Positions 46,711-58,700 of a stretch of 64,000 nt of DNA are shown here, piece by piece (position 1 is the stretch's first letter; every line of letters starts with the position of its first letter). Source of the stretch: Cercospora beticola (taxonomy: Eukaryota; Ascomycota; Dothideomycetes; Mycosphaerellales; Mycosphaerellaceae). The stretch covers positions 558,001 through 622,000 of the forward strand of contig NC_088941.1 of assembly GCF_033473495.1 (NCBI RefSeq). The letters run 5' to 3'. A program made the translations under genes and the position numbers. The notes below the pieces were generated by a model. That model made no database searches. It was not told where the DNA came from and saw nothing but the letters and a program-made list of their open reading frames with translations.

Positions 46711-49181
46711 GCTGAGTTCCTCAGGCGGATGGTTGGAGAAATGGTATTATCTGAGGTCAACGGCTTATGACATGGATATGTACGTCAACGTGGGCTGACG
46801 ACGACTGGATATGCATCATTCTCGTGCAGAGTTGACCTCTTCTGGGAGCTTGCAGAGCGTTACAACATGCCCATTCAGACTCCCTTATGTCTTGAGGACA
46901 TCAGCAGATGAGAGTACGCTGGTTGCGGTGTTACAGTCCATGTTTCTCTTCATTGACTTGCAACGGCCTTTGAAGGAAAGCGCACCAGCGCGCCGGCGGC
47001 TCCGGAAAAGCCGGCCGAAGCGCGTCTTTCCTTCAACTGCCGCGCGCTTCATCCTCTGATATTGCGGCTTTCTCTGACCATTGTTCGAGCAAGACAACGA
47101 CAGTTTGCTGCATGCTCTGTGCCAGCGCTCAAAGAAGAACGTAGAGCTTTGAAGCCACGTCTCGAGACCATCTCGGCGACCAAGCAACCTCACGCGAAGA
47201 TCGCAACGCGGCGGCAAAGAAATCACCAGGTTGACACTACTCCAACCATGGCAACAGACTCGCCCGCTGAGGCCCCCATTGGGGGTCAATGGCGCTCGCC
47301 ATAGTAGTGTTGCCCCTCGATCGCGCAGCGGTCGCTCTTGGCTGGAAAGTAGCAGCAATACGGCCTCATTGATACCTCCTAAAACAGGAAGTCATCAGCA
47401 ACAATCGCAAGGACTGACCAAGCTAGACCAGATATGGTGCTTCAGCTGGCAGATGTCGGTAACCTTTTGGCTCACATATGCACGCTGATCCAGCTCAGAA
47501 AACGCAAAGCCAAGGTCTTGCAGATCACGAATAACCGAACAAGAGCCTTGTTAGCAGTTACAACGGTACATACACAATCCTTTGCAGTTTGCACACATGT
47601 CGAAAGAAGCAATCGACTCGCTTTCGCGAAAGTTTGTCCGGCTTATGGTCGCTAGCTCGTGGCCGCCCCTTCTGGCTGCATTGCGACACGATCCGGAGCT
47701 ACTCTTTACGCGAGGTACGCCTTGGACGGTATATGTTGGAAAGACGCACACAGCATGCTGAGCAGGGCTAGCTGCTACGCCCACACGCAGGATCATGGCG
47801 TCACTATGAAGGATCTTCTGACAGATGGGGCAAATGCACAAGAGCGGCATGGAACGCGAGGTCTCTTCTGCTGTGCTACTTCGTTCGTGGCTGCCCGAGC
47901 ACAGCAGGGCAAGCGATACGATAACTTGGCATACACCAAGCCATTGTGGCCGATAATCCGCCTCTTGCCCAGCGATCGTGCAGCCAGAGGTATCCTCAGC
48001 TCGTTTACTGGCTGCATAGGATCTCGCACTATCTCCTAGTGGCGCAGGCTGTCCATCTTGCTGCGGCAAGACAACTTCCAAATACTTGACATCTGATCAT
48101 CATCATACACTGCCAAGAGGGATAAGACTGACTCTGCCAGACCGTGTACGCTCGCATCAATCTCAAGGAGGAGCTCTAGGAGTTACCTCCGACATTTAAG
48201 AAGCTCCAAACCGACCTGTCGGTACTAGCAAAGCAACCAGACTCGGCAGATATCAGTCCGCTAATGGTAGCTCAGCTTCCCAGCTTCCATAGTTTTCCTC
48301 CAAGTTAGGGCTTTCAGAACAGGAAAAGTCCGCCTTAAACAAGCTCGAATGGCCAGATGATCGCGCACGCTTCGAACCCTATCGGAGCATAACCCATTCG
48401 TGGACTAGCAGCTGCGGCTGCCGAATGTCTTAGGCATGCCGAGGTGATCACCATCTGGACGAACTACTCCTCGAAACTTTCCGAATGGAAAGTTTGACGC
48501 TGTCTCTTTCAAAGTTTAACAAAAACGCCCCAATCTGAATAAGCATGTGATGCCACATTGCCCGCGTGAGTTTCATGTGGACGCCATCAATGTCTTGAGA
48601 GACTGTAGTGGAACTAGTTTCAAAGACTATGTTGACTTCGAAGGTGACAAATGTCTGTCGTGTACGCTGTTGCTGTGCATATGTAATGTCCAGCCGCATA
48701 GACTCTGCGTCAGTAGAAGAATAATCTAACGGCCGCCGTACCGCAGTGTACATTCACAAGACAACGTATCAATGGCTACGAAAGAAGCTCGAAACTCACT
48801 CTGTAGTCCGTTCATCGTCGAAGTTCTATTGGCAATGTACGGCGTTCGAGCAACGCAGCTCCAGGAATGCTTCGCCAGCTTTCGAAACACGTACAAGTGA
48901 GCAATTCCTGAAACCAACGGAATGGCCAAGCATCTCCTCGCAGCGTTAAAATGCACTATGGGTGAAAGCTGCAATGTTCCAGGAGCTCGCAGAGAATGTA
49001 GGCAGAGAGTACATGTAAGTCGTGGAGGAAAGAGTGACGCTGCCAAGCCACGACTTCCCAGTTCGTCGTCGGCTGCCCATCGCAACCGCCGTCCACTTCA
49101 CCAATACTCAGCTATACAGCTTTCCGCCCGCGCGACAACAACACTTGCGGTCTCGCGCTCTGCCGAAAAGAAACTTCCACC
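46711..49181. other. gene-poor stretch with short decayed-looking coding segments
   Basis: This contains the promoters of the SDR-like gene and of GTR1. Short plausible frames, such as MSKEAIDSLSRKFVRLM starting at 47597 (54 residues), end quickly. A coding-like segment at 48138-48308 is broken by a TAG. No intact gene is supported. Confidence 0.45.
48138..48308 (+). pseudogene. possible decayed helical domain fragment
   Basis: The frame reads QTVYARINLKEEL, TAG, then ELPPTFKKLQTDLSVLAKQ and on to a TAG at 48308. The helical ELPPTFKKLQTDL style resembles N-terminal regions of fungal STAND/ankyrin proteins, an impression I cannot test. It has no start codon or flanking domain. It could be chance. 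Confidence 0.2.
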
Positions 49182-50336
49182 ATGAGCACCGCGGAGCGCA
49201 GCAAGCGCCACAAACAGCGCAAAGTCCTGCTGATGGGCAGGTCCGGCGCTGGCAAGTCCTCCATGCGCTCCATCATCTTCCAGAATTACGTTGCAAAGGA
49301 CGTCAGGAGGCTCGGAGCGACAGTAGATGTGGAACACAGCAACATCAAATTCATGGGAAACCTCATGTTGAACCTTTGGGATTGTGGCGGGTGAGCAAAT
49401 TCGCCCGGAACCTTCGCGGGCTATGGTAGGTGAACTGACACTTGCGCTGATAGTCAAGACTCCTTTGTCGAATCCTACTTGACAAATCAACGATCACATG
49501 TCTTCACATCGGTTGCTGTACTGATCTTCGTCTTCGATATCGCATCGAGGGAAGCAGCTCCGGATATGCTCAGTTTCGCCAACACGATCCGTGCCTTGCA
49601 GGAGTTTAGTCCGAACAGCAAGATCTTTGTCCTCGTGCACAAGATGGATTTGATTCCTTCGGACCAAAAAGCGGCCCTGTATGCCCAAAAAGTGAAAGAC
49701 ATCCGCGCCACATGCGAGGACGAAGGCTTCACCGGCAAGCAAGTCGACATTTGCCAAAGCTCCATATGGGACCAAAGTCTTTATCGGGCATGGACACAGG
49801 TCATCTACTTCCTAGTGCCAAATGCAACTGTCATCGAGGGGATGCTAGAGAAGCTCGCGGAGCTCCTGGACGCGCGGGAAATGATCCTCTACGAGCGCAC
49901 CACATGTCTAGTGGTGACGCACATCACTCGCGGTAGCGAGGCAAATAACCCCTACACGGACCGCTTCGAGCGGATCAGCAGCATCTTGAAAACGCACAAA
50001 CATTCCATGTCCAAGCATACGGGAATGATGCCTTCCGAAGTGTCGTTTGCGGAGATGCAAATCAAAACCGGTGCATTCATGTTCTTCATCACGCGCCTGA
50101 CGGAGAACACGAACTTGGCGGTGGTCATGCCAAGTGACGAAGCATCCTACAATGCTGCCAGAGTCAATGTCCAGCTCGCGAGGCGAGAATTCGCATATCT
50201 CGATATTGTGGAGAAGAAGGGTAAACAAGATCATCTGAACAATCCTGCTTATCGCGAGATGGCATCGCATCGAGATGACGAGCGTGGTAGCGAGGACTCG
50301 GAACCCTTGCAGAATCGCTTCCATGATGAAAGGTGA
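49182..50336 (+). CDS. GTR1: Rag-family GTPase Gtr1 (EGO/TORC1 signalling)
   Basis: Gtr1 forms a heterodimer with Gtr2 on the vacuole and relays amino-acid sufficiency to TORC1. Exons 49182-49390 and 49454-50336 (63-bp intron within the G3 motif) code for 363 residues. The P-loop is [19 protein letters not shown]3 is LWDCGGQDSF, rebuilt across the splice. The NKxD equivalent is HKMD, diagnostic of Rag GTPases. The region [14 protein letters not shown], then [15 protein letters not shown], and the C-terminal roadblock-like half ([14 protein letters not shown]) match RagA/Gtr1. The tail is charged and disordered. The ATG at 49182 is the first in frame. Confidence 0.95.
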
Positions 50337-50875
50337 GGCGGCGACGACAGGGCCTGTTCGGCCTGGTGATGATGATGACGGGAAGGAACGTTGTGACAGC
50401 ATCTCGATACCGGCCCATTGTCCGCAAAACCGGAGGTTCATCCGAAGAGTCGACCGGAGCACTCGCGTGGGCTCCGTCGAGGCATCTAACGCACCACGCC
50501 GCCGCAACACTACCAGTCCACTACGCGCCTGCAGTCATTCTCTGTGCCGCAGGACCCAGAATGTGATCGCACGATTACGACGTGTTGTCTGTTCCTGAAC
50601 CAAAAGGTCTCGAACAAGACTGGACCATCTTGGCAGAAGACTTCGACCAGCTGCAAGTCCGGCCCTCATAGCGTCAAGCGGCCAGAGATCTCGCGCGTTT
50701 CGGCATCTCGCTAGCGACAGATGCTGGACGGATCTCCTTCTGCCGGGTTCTTGCATACAACACAATGTCTCGGCTTAAAAGCACGGCACCGTGGATTTCC
50801 CACCAGCGTGCATGCATGCGCGCGACCTAGGTGCAGAGTGGAGCGGGCGTGGGGTGGAGTTTCTGAATCTTGAGT
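50337..50875. other. intergenic stretch downstream of GTR1
   Basis: No gene is supported here. Frames on both strands are GC-rich chance frames. It ends at the target duplication of the inverted-repeat element. Confidence 0.4.
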
Positions 50876-50884
50876 GTCGGATAT

Positions 50885-51229
50885 CGACGCGCCTAGGGAG
50901 CGTGACTCGGATTGCTAGGGAGCGTGACGATACACAACATAACGCGACAATTCAAATAATTCCCCGGACAAGCGAGGCGAGCTTGCGAGCGAAGTAAGTA
51001 CTCGGAGCTGCGAGCCTGCGAGCAATAGCGACGACGTACGATACCCGAGCGCGTAAGGCATAGGCCCCTTAAAAAGATAGTATTATTTCTTTCCGGCAAC
51101 GAACGAGACCGAGCCGAAGGCGAGTGTCGAGAGAGGCGCAGTGTCGTTCAGTGTTGTGTTGCCGCAATTACGTGAGTAACGCTTCATCACGCTCCCCAGC
51201 AATCCGAGTCACGCTCCCTAGGCGCGTCG
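50885..51229. mobile_element. non-autonomous TIR element (MITE-like), 345 bp, 9-bp target duplication
   Basis: The two ends are inverted copies starting CGACGCGCCTAGG. By eye they match for 32 bp perfectly and for 43 bp with one mismatch. Each TIR contains TAGGGAGCGTGA-type sequence twice. The element is flanked by direct repeats GTCGGATAT at 50876-50884 and 51230-51238, a 9-bp target-site duplication as made by Mutator-like (MULE) transposases. The 345-bp body has no long frame, so it must be mobilised in trans. It sits in intergenic DNA between GTR1 and the Zn2Cys6 gene. Superfamily assignment rests only on the 9-bp duplication. Confidence 0.82.
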
Positions 51230-51238
51230 GTCGGATAT

Positions 51239-53065
51239 GGGTATCCTGCTCATGATCACTAACCAAGAAAGTACAAAAAATTAAAACAGTCCCCTGCACA
51301 AGCCTGTGCGTCAGTTCGGCAGCGAAAATGTACTCGGACCATGGTGCATGCTCTTCTGTTCATTGCCAAGAGAAACGCGGCGGACGGAACCCACATCGGT
51401 ACCGTAAAGGCGGACAAGTACCGCTGTGGGCGGCTTCTGTATTTTCGAGCAAGGAAGCGCTCACACCCCTGTTAGCAGGATCGACGCCGGCTGCAGTTTG
51501 GCGAAGCGGAAAGTCGCAGGCTTGCGCTTTGGTGTGTTGTGCAAAAACTGGCAGGCATTCTGTGCATCAATTCCCAATCAATCACCTCGCCTAGAATTTC
51601 GCACTCGCATTCACACATCACTTTGGGCAACCACATGCAGTTCTCTTCCGTGACCATAACCCTACCCTGGTCGATACAAGCTGCTGCAGGTGGCATGTCA
51701 TGCAAAGTACTCTATACATACGATGCTAACGAAAAAGAGATCGATCACTTTTGTCTGAGATGCGCGTGCACACGAGCTGCACTGGCTGTCCTCTTCATCA
51801 TCGTCCCATCTCGTTAGCATCTCATCTCACGTATCTGACCTTGCTTCCCACCTGCACCTGCGCCTGCAATTGCCGATTACTGCTCGCTCGCGCGGGGCGA
51901 CGGCAAACAACGCCGGAGCGCTGCATGTGCATTTGCATCTTGCATGTATCGTTTTTGTCGTACCCGTCTCGCACCACTCACATCTTGTGCCTCTTTCTTG
52001 TACCTAACGTTGACACTAGCTGCGCCGAGGCCGATGTGGTTGTTTGATCGCATAGCTGCATACACAAGTACCTGTATGTGCCTTCGGCAACGGGGAAAGT
52101 CACTTTTCCACGTAGACGCATACCTTTGTACAGTTGTGCGTTGTACTGTGCAGTAGTACTCTAGCGTTGAACGTTGGCGTCTTTTCAATGCACATGCCGA
52201 AGTCCACCACTAGACTAGCAAAAAACTCAACAGTTTTCTCTGCCGTGTGCCAACAATTTCATGTTCGTCGTAATTTAGGCTTTTGCAAAAATCTCCGTGC
52301 AAGCGTGTCTATCATCATCGGTAGAGGGTGAATCGCAACTGCGATGGAAGCAGGTCGTACACGTCACGCCAATTCTCATCAGCCATCGTGCTTGGGCGCG
52401 AGGCGTGGGGAAAAAAGAATCGGTCGGGCTCATCAATACGCGTATGTGTACGTCTGCGGTACAGCAAAAATACCTTGCGCGTGAGAGATCGTCTGGTTGT
52501 TGACAAGGATTCCGGCCGGCATGGGGGGGGGGGGGGGGGGGGGGGGGGGCGAAACAAAAGCACAATGAGAGAGGAAATCTGATTGGGAGCCACGCACGAC
52601 TGCATGTGGTTGGCATCGGCATGCGGCATGGAGCAAGCCAAATCACACGAGGCGGGTGGGTGGCAGCGGCCGAGCGCGACCGGCGTTGCCTTGCCTTCGA
52701 TGATCGGGATGCCGAGCTCGATTGTCAACGACATGCCGAAATGAAAGATGTATGGGGAGCACAACGGTTTCTTCCATCTGCCCATGCCGCTCTGGGCACG
52801 GCATGAACTGAACGTTCGCTGCCATTGACTTTGTCCCGCCACTTTCTGTGTTTCGCTTGACTCCACAGCCCAAGCTCCGATCTGCACTCTGCACTATTTA
52901 CACAATACCTCAACAGAGATCTCAAAACGCGACCTTCGCGCTAGTGGTATAAGTTTTGCTCTTTCTCTGATCAAGAGTCTCATCAGTCGTAGTGCTGTTG
53001 GTCCTGCGTTGTCGAAGATACACGACGACACGCCTGACCCTGCTGTCGATGTTATTCCCAATAAC
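51239..53065. other. intergenic stretch, no supported gene
   Basis: This 1.8-kb stretch runs between the TIR element and the end of the Zn2Cys6 gene. It holds a G27 tract but no frame with family resemblance. Confidence 0.45.
52523..52549 (+). repeat. G27 homopolymer
   Basis: An uninterrupted run of 27 G bases on the plus strand, preceded by CAT and followed by CGAAAC. Its exact length may be unreliable in an assembly. Confidence 0.95.
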
Positions 53066-55909
53066 CTAAGGACCTCCAACTGGACGTTGACCCGCACTGG
53101 GCGCCCTGCCGTTTGCGGAGTCATCCCTCAAAGCATCAAAATAAAGTCTATCGTCTGCGCCGTATATGCAATCGTCCTCTTGGGATATCTCCTGTTCTAG
53201 CGGAGTATGGACGCCCCATTCGCGCCCTAGCCAGCAACCGCTGCGTGCTGTGAAAGGGTGTTTTAAAACATTATGAATCTGGTAGTAGCGCTTTTCGCAG
53301 GCCTTGTCTTGGTCCCGCGCGCTGTCCCAGTAACGTGCGAGCTCTCGCAGGCACTCGAGCCCGCAACTGATCAGGTCCAGAGTCGCTTTGAGATGTGTGT
53401 CCAGTCCGCCCGCACCGACAACGTCGATCGCGGCAAGGATGGCGTATCCGGCGAAAGCGGTCGTGAAGGAGAATGATGCGATGTGGCCGTCTTTCTCGGC
53501 CATGTCCCACTTCGCAGCTCGAAGCGTGCTGATCACTTGAAGCAGCTCGTGTGAGTGGTGGTGCGCCGCTCGGATGTTTCTTGTGATCACCTGTGGGACC
53601 AGTGCATGTCTCACAAATCTGTTCATCTTCACCCAGGCGAGATGATACAAAATGTGCATGGAAATGTAAGGCCCAGCGTATGAGCCTTTGATGCTGCGGT
53701 CCACGTTCACCTTGGAGAACCGAAGCTGGTCCGGTAGCCTCGAATACCAGTTCTGGAGGGCGGCTGAGATGTGGTCGTAAAATCGATCGTACTCTTGTTG
53801 GTACGTTTGCGGCGAACGGTGCATCGCTCGGTAAATGAAGTTTGAAACATCACCCCAAATGGCGCCGATCAAGCAGAGCCAGGCCATAGGAGAGGTTGGG
53901 CTGGAGTGTGTAAGGCTCGCCTTGGCGGGATCGATGATGCCGTTGTCGTAATACGGTGCCTCCGATGCGAGACCACGCTCGAAGCTGTCATCAAGACAAG
54001 GCAACCGGAGGAAGATGTCTTGTGGATTGATCAGCGTAGAGCGGCCGCCTCGGTAGCGCTCCATCAAGAACGCCGACCATAGCGTGCGTCGCTTGCATTC
54101 GGCGAGTTGTTCATTGGAAAGTCCAAAGTCGTTTCGTGTCTTGCCACTCGTGTCTGCCTCGATACAGCCCTGTTCGGTGTTGTATCTGAGGTAGATGGCA
54201 GCATCGATTCCGGCTCCGGTGTAGTCCCAGCCTGCTGCATGTGTGCCCTTTGCAGAATGATACAGACCGAGAAGGAGACGGCTTTGCACGATCGGCAAGG
54301 TGTAGCTCCCTTGCGTAGCCTGCAACGATGCTGCAGCCACGCGTGCACACTGCTCGCCAAATCCGGCATGCGCGTCCTCTGCGAATATTGATCCGATCGC
54401 AAGCATCGCATAGAGCAATAGCTTTTCGTTCTGGAACTTTTGCGAACATGACTGCAGCCAGTGCATAAAATGATGCCGTGGAAACATGCAGTATGTCGCA
54501 TTGTTCACGTCTTGGAAGAAGTGATCCAACACCTGAAGGGTGGCTTCAGGATGGGCCGCATATGGATCGACATCGCACGATAGACCTGTGGTAGGCGATC
54601 GTGGGATGGCTGGTGATGTGAGCGGGTGTGCCGCTGCCAATGGAGCACCAAAGCCACCATTTGCGCTGTATACCGGTGACATGGATCGATGCTTCTTGGC
54701 CGGAGCTCCAGAAGGAGAGTGGTCCTCCAGTGGCCTTCGTTTTGAGATGGCTTCTTGTTCGGTATCTTGTCTGTTCAGAGGGCTGAACCCTGAGACACTC
54801 TTCCCAGGCGGAGATGCCGTGTTTGTAGGCCAGATCGAAGGTGAGGATGCATCGGGTTGCGATTGGTGTGACGGAGCTCTGAAACTGATCAGCAGACATT
54901 CTTCCGCTCAATTTTGTCAGACTTACTTTCGACAAGGCCGCTTCGCCTTCTCGCATTGCAAGCAGCTCGCAGCTCCTGGTTCGCACTTGATCTTCTTCTC
55001 TCTACAGTCCAAGCAGGCCATGGCTAGCCGCTTCCGTGGCTTGTTCGCTTTCGTCAGTCCCCAGGCAGGGTTGACTTGCTCGCCGTCGACATGGGTCGGT
55101 ATGCGAAGACCACCTTCATATAAGTGGAAGGTGCCTTCGCCGGGAAGTTCTCGAATTCCGAGATACTTCTTGGAGCACTCTGGTCCTGCGGGGCCATAAT
55201 TACTGCTTCCTGGGCGATTGATGTGCACCGCGCCATTTCGGTAGTGGTGCTCTTCGGAGCCGTTGGGAATGTAGGGACTCGGCGCCCCATTGTGGGTGTA
55301 TGAGCTCGTTGAGGGCTGTCGTGGCCGCTCACGTTGGGCAAGCTCGTAGCCTCGTGATTCAGGGTGTGGTCCGTATGGAGATATTGGCCCAGTGTGACTG
55401 TCATGCCGCGAGACGGGACTCGTATTCGATACGGGCATGTCTAGTCGTCGGGCCGGCGGTGGTTGATACGATGGTTGCTCCTGGGGTGGGGCAGGGGCAT
55501 GAGTATACCACGGACCATGGCTGTAACGGTTGTCGCCATTGGGATGGTTTGGTGGGGGAGTTGGAGCTGTCGAGGATCCCCAGTTGGAACTATAGCTGGT
55601 CGGACTTGGAGCCGGAGGCGCGGTTGAAGTCAAGATGTCATGAAGGCGGGGCAAGTTTTGAGACTGCGGACGGAACTCTTGATTGCTGGAGGCGGGACTT
55701 CGAAAGGCATCTGGTCGCCTTTGGCCTTGAGGTGCATCGTAATAACGCTGCTGCGAAACTGGCGGCCTGGGTTCCAAAGGTCGTGGCAGTTCCACGTTGG
55801 GCCGGGGAGGTGGAGGATATGGCAGGTGTTCGCTCGCGTGGCTTCCATATCGCTCGTGGTGAAGTGGCAAGGGCCGGACGGGCTCCGCTTGGGTTGCTCC
55901 GTAAGACAT
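53066..55909 (-). CDS. Zn2Cys6 transcription factor with fungal_trans domain
   Basis: This nuclear DNA-binding regulator has exons 55909-54927 and 54878-53066, 931 residues. A long Pro/Ser/Tyr-rich region (about residues 1-290) precedes the zinc cluster. The cluster is CLDCREKKIKC, EPGAAS and CLQCEKAKRPC, spacing C2-C6-C6-C2-C6 at about residues 300-326. The 48-bp intron follows at once; an alternative acceptor 6 bp upstream would add two residues. A Ser/Pro linker with KRRPLEDHSPSGAPAKKHR, a likely nuclear signal, leads into the middle homology region (DHFFQDVNNATYCMFPRHHF to KRRTLWSAFLMERYRGGR). This region is typical of fungal_trans domains. The cluster lying a third of the way in is unusual; most have it at the N-terminus. 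The target pathway is unknown. Confidence 0.88.
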
Positions 55910-58199
55910 GGTGGATCAATTGGCCAGTATGCAAACTGCCAGATGCAAGGTCTTCCGCATCGATCGAAAGCTGACGAGTGCAGCAGATGGGCCAGATGGG
56001 GGAGAGACGCGGTTCGTGGAGCGGCTGCGGAGCCTTTCAGCAGCAGAGAGCCGGAGGGAGTCTTGGTAACACGGCTGGCCGGGATTGAAGGTGAGACGGG
56101 TCCGGGAGCAGGTGTAGCACGCCGGCGTTCACAGTCCTGGCGGTGGTGGAGGTCGAGTGGAAGGTCCGGACATGGGGTGGCAAGCGCAGCGGAGGGGAGA
56201 GGCAGACCGGCGAGCAGGAAGGTATGAGTTGCGAGGTGAGGCTGAGGCAGGACCGCAGCTGAAGGACGAGGGTACGGCAAGGCAGGCGGGTTGGGCGATG
56301 GATGACTAGTGAGTGAGCGTGGAGGTGGTAGGTGGGAGGTGCGATGCGATGTGGTGGCGGCAAGAGGCTCGCTGGCTGCCGGCATATACAGAAAAGGTTC
56401 AGCGTCAGGTGCCGGGGGAAGGTGCAGTGCAGTGCGGTGCGGTGCAATGCAATGCAGCGCAGCGGGCAGCAGCGAGTGATGAATCAATGAAGAAGGGCGC
56501 CGCGTGGATCGCCGTGTCTGTGAGTGGGAGAGCGAGAGTAGCGAGCGGGGGCCGTCCATCAATCAGCAGCGTCGCCAGGCAGGGCCGACGTTATGGGCCT
56601 CGACGATGCAGCAGACGTACAGCCACAGCCGAAATACAGTTGTCGAGCATCCGCTGCGTCGGGAGGCCGCTGGGTTGCTGCTGGCTCGCCCGGCCGCATC
56701 CTGGATCAGGCGCGTGCACGCCGCAGCGCGCGATCGATGATGACGAAGTGGAGCAGCAGTGCAGGAGCCAGCAGCAGTCGACAATGGTGTGTGTACGCGC
56801 CGCAGGATCACGCGCGGGAAGCGTCCTGCTGCTGCTGGACTGCTGCTTGGTGTGGTGGGCGTTAACTTAGGCGGCGGCAGCGCGCGCCGACAAGAGCCAG
56901 CCTGGCGCAACCCTGGCCGGCGAGCGCTGATCGGGGCGGAGCCGCGTGCGTGTGCGCAGATGCAGCACAGGCAGCAGCATGGACTCCACGTCCGAAACGC
57001 AAACGCCAAACGCCACTCCGCGCAGCACCACGGCGTGGCAGCGACGCCCGTCCAATCAGCGGCAGTCCGCACTTCGAAACATCAGCCTGCGCCGCCAAAA
57101 CCTTCCACGCTCCCCTGGCCGGCCGACCACAGCACGCCTCCGAAGGCTGATCGTTCCCGTTGCAAGTCTCGCGCTCAGGGCCCTCCGAAGCATAGCGCTC
57201 CACTCCAACCACCGGCAGCCCCAGCTCGGCATATTGCCTTCTGCACTATCGAACGAGGATTCCATCCAAAACCTCCACGCGCACCTCCCGCACCATCCCT
57301 TCCGCGACCAGCAGCACCGATGTGACTCGCTTCGCCGCATCCATGCCCCAACTCCATGCCTAGCGCCACACACTTCGGCATCCGTCGGGAAGCCGGCCAA
57401 GCGAAGCGGTAGCGTTGGCCGCCAGAAAGGGTCACAAGATTTCACCTGCAGCGCGACAAGCGCCCACCAGCCCAATCTTCTATTTTGACCCCCATCTGCT
57501 ACATTCGGCTCCCAACCGCCTATCACATCTGACTTGCGGAAAATATGACATTTCGCGCGCGTCGTGTGGCTGCGAAGAGCGGACTAGCGCCTCGTCGTAT
57601 GTCCATGGAACGAGCAAAGAACACCGGGAAACACCACGCTGAACCATACGGCATCCCTGCATGCATTTGTGGTGCTCAACGTCGAAAACGCAGCCCAGGC
57701 GGCGTGATGGGTCCCTTCCATCATCGCTGGCAATCTCGCGGCACACTGCGTTCTTCCGCCATGGCTGAACATAGGAGATATCGTGGTCGTTCCTTCTGGC
57801 TCGACCAATTCTCGTCCCGGCTGAGACAGTCAAAATCCGGCCAATCAGCGCTGCAAACATGAGGACCAGATGGCGTCACGTTCGGGCACTTATTAGCGTC
57901 GGCTGCCGGACACCGTGATGCAGGAGCTAAAGTCAGTACGCGACATGGCGGATGACATAATGTGTCCTAGGGTATGCTGGGCAACAAGCAGTATCAAGTT
58001 CATCAGTCGTCATCAGCAAACGAGCACTGTCTGCTCGGATTGCCTGTATGCTGGCTGCCAGCATGCTCGTTTGTGGCCATGCGACGTGCGAGACAGCAGA
58101 CATGCATCGAGATGAAGCCTCGGTATCGACCCGACAGCACGGACGCCGGCATTACCTGAGCCAACCACAGGCCCGACAGCGAGATCAAAGCGTGTTTGC
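55910..58199. other. gene-poor GC-rich upstream region of the Zn2Cys6 gene
   Basis: Several long overlapping frames exist on both strands between 55.6 and 57.5 kb, rich in Arg, Ser, Ala and Pro. They have no domain, ATG support or intron logic. They look like chance frames in GC-rich promoter or leader DNA. A 5-bp repeat lies at 56422-56466. Confidence 0.45.
56422..56466 (+). repeat. 5-bp tandem repeat, about nine units
   Basis: The units are GTGCA/GTGCG/ATGCA/GCGCA, nine in a row by eye. Confidence 0.75.
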
Positions 58200-58692
58200 A
58201 TGAGTCGCACGGCTGCAGGCGACATCGACCTGAAGACCATTGCCGTAACAAGTCACTCTGCCCCGCCTCAGGCTCGCTGGTACCTGCAAGGGCTCGCTAT
58301 CTTCCTGTGGCTTGTTGTCAATCGCGAAACTACACCTATGCCACAACACGCACCCTTCTTGAAGTCAGAAGCAGAGTTTAAACCCTAACAAAGCCGCACG
58401 CGAAATCATCCCTGCGTGTGGAGCGGTTTTCGGGAGTCGAGATCCGCGCTGCTTGATCGACACGAGCGCCAGGATTTTGCTGGAAGTGTTCGGCCTGCCG
58501 AAGATCTGCCAAACGCGGGTCCTTGTTGAAGACGCTGAAGTGATGAGAACTCTCAGAGGTGTGATTCTCAGAAACTATGAACTGACAGAGACTATATCTC
58601 GAGAAGTGTGTTTGCTAGTCAAACACAGAACAAAGGACCTGAGTATACAGAGTCCTAGACAATCAAAGGAACCTGAGTGTGCAGAGTCCTAG
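58200..58692 (+). pseudogene. possible decayed gene fragment, two coding-like frames
   Basis: From the ATG at 58200 a 62-residue frame contains a hydrophobic segment (WYLQGLAIFLWLVV). Just before its stop a second frame opens and runs as NKAAREIIPACGAVFGSRDP, then CLIDTSARILLEVFGLPKIC and onward to 58692. The change is one reading-frame shift, with no good intron between. Composition looks protein-like, but no family is recognised. It could be a decayed gene or chance. Confidence 0.25.
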
Positions 58693-58700
58693 ACAATCAA
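58638..58700 (+). repeat. 34-bp tandem duplication
   Basis: A 29-bp sequence beginning CCTGAGTATACAGAG recurs 34 bp later with two differences (TATA to TGTG). The two copies are 58638-58666 and 58672-58700. Confidence 0.85.

Noticed and set aside
47551..48081. 176-codon minus-strand frame
   Set aside because: No domain, a non-family composition, and it overlaps similar chance frames on the other strand.
53066..55909. Two separate genes, a zinc-cluster protein and a fungal_trans protein
   Set aside because: A 48-bp intron joins both frames exactly, and the linker reads as continuous protein, so one gene is more likely.
55630..56562. 310-codon minus-strand Pro/Ser/His-rich frame upstream of the Zn2Cys6 gene
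   Set aside because: It overlaps the real first exon in another frame and has low-complexity composition without homology.
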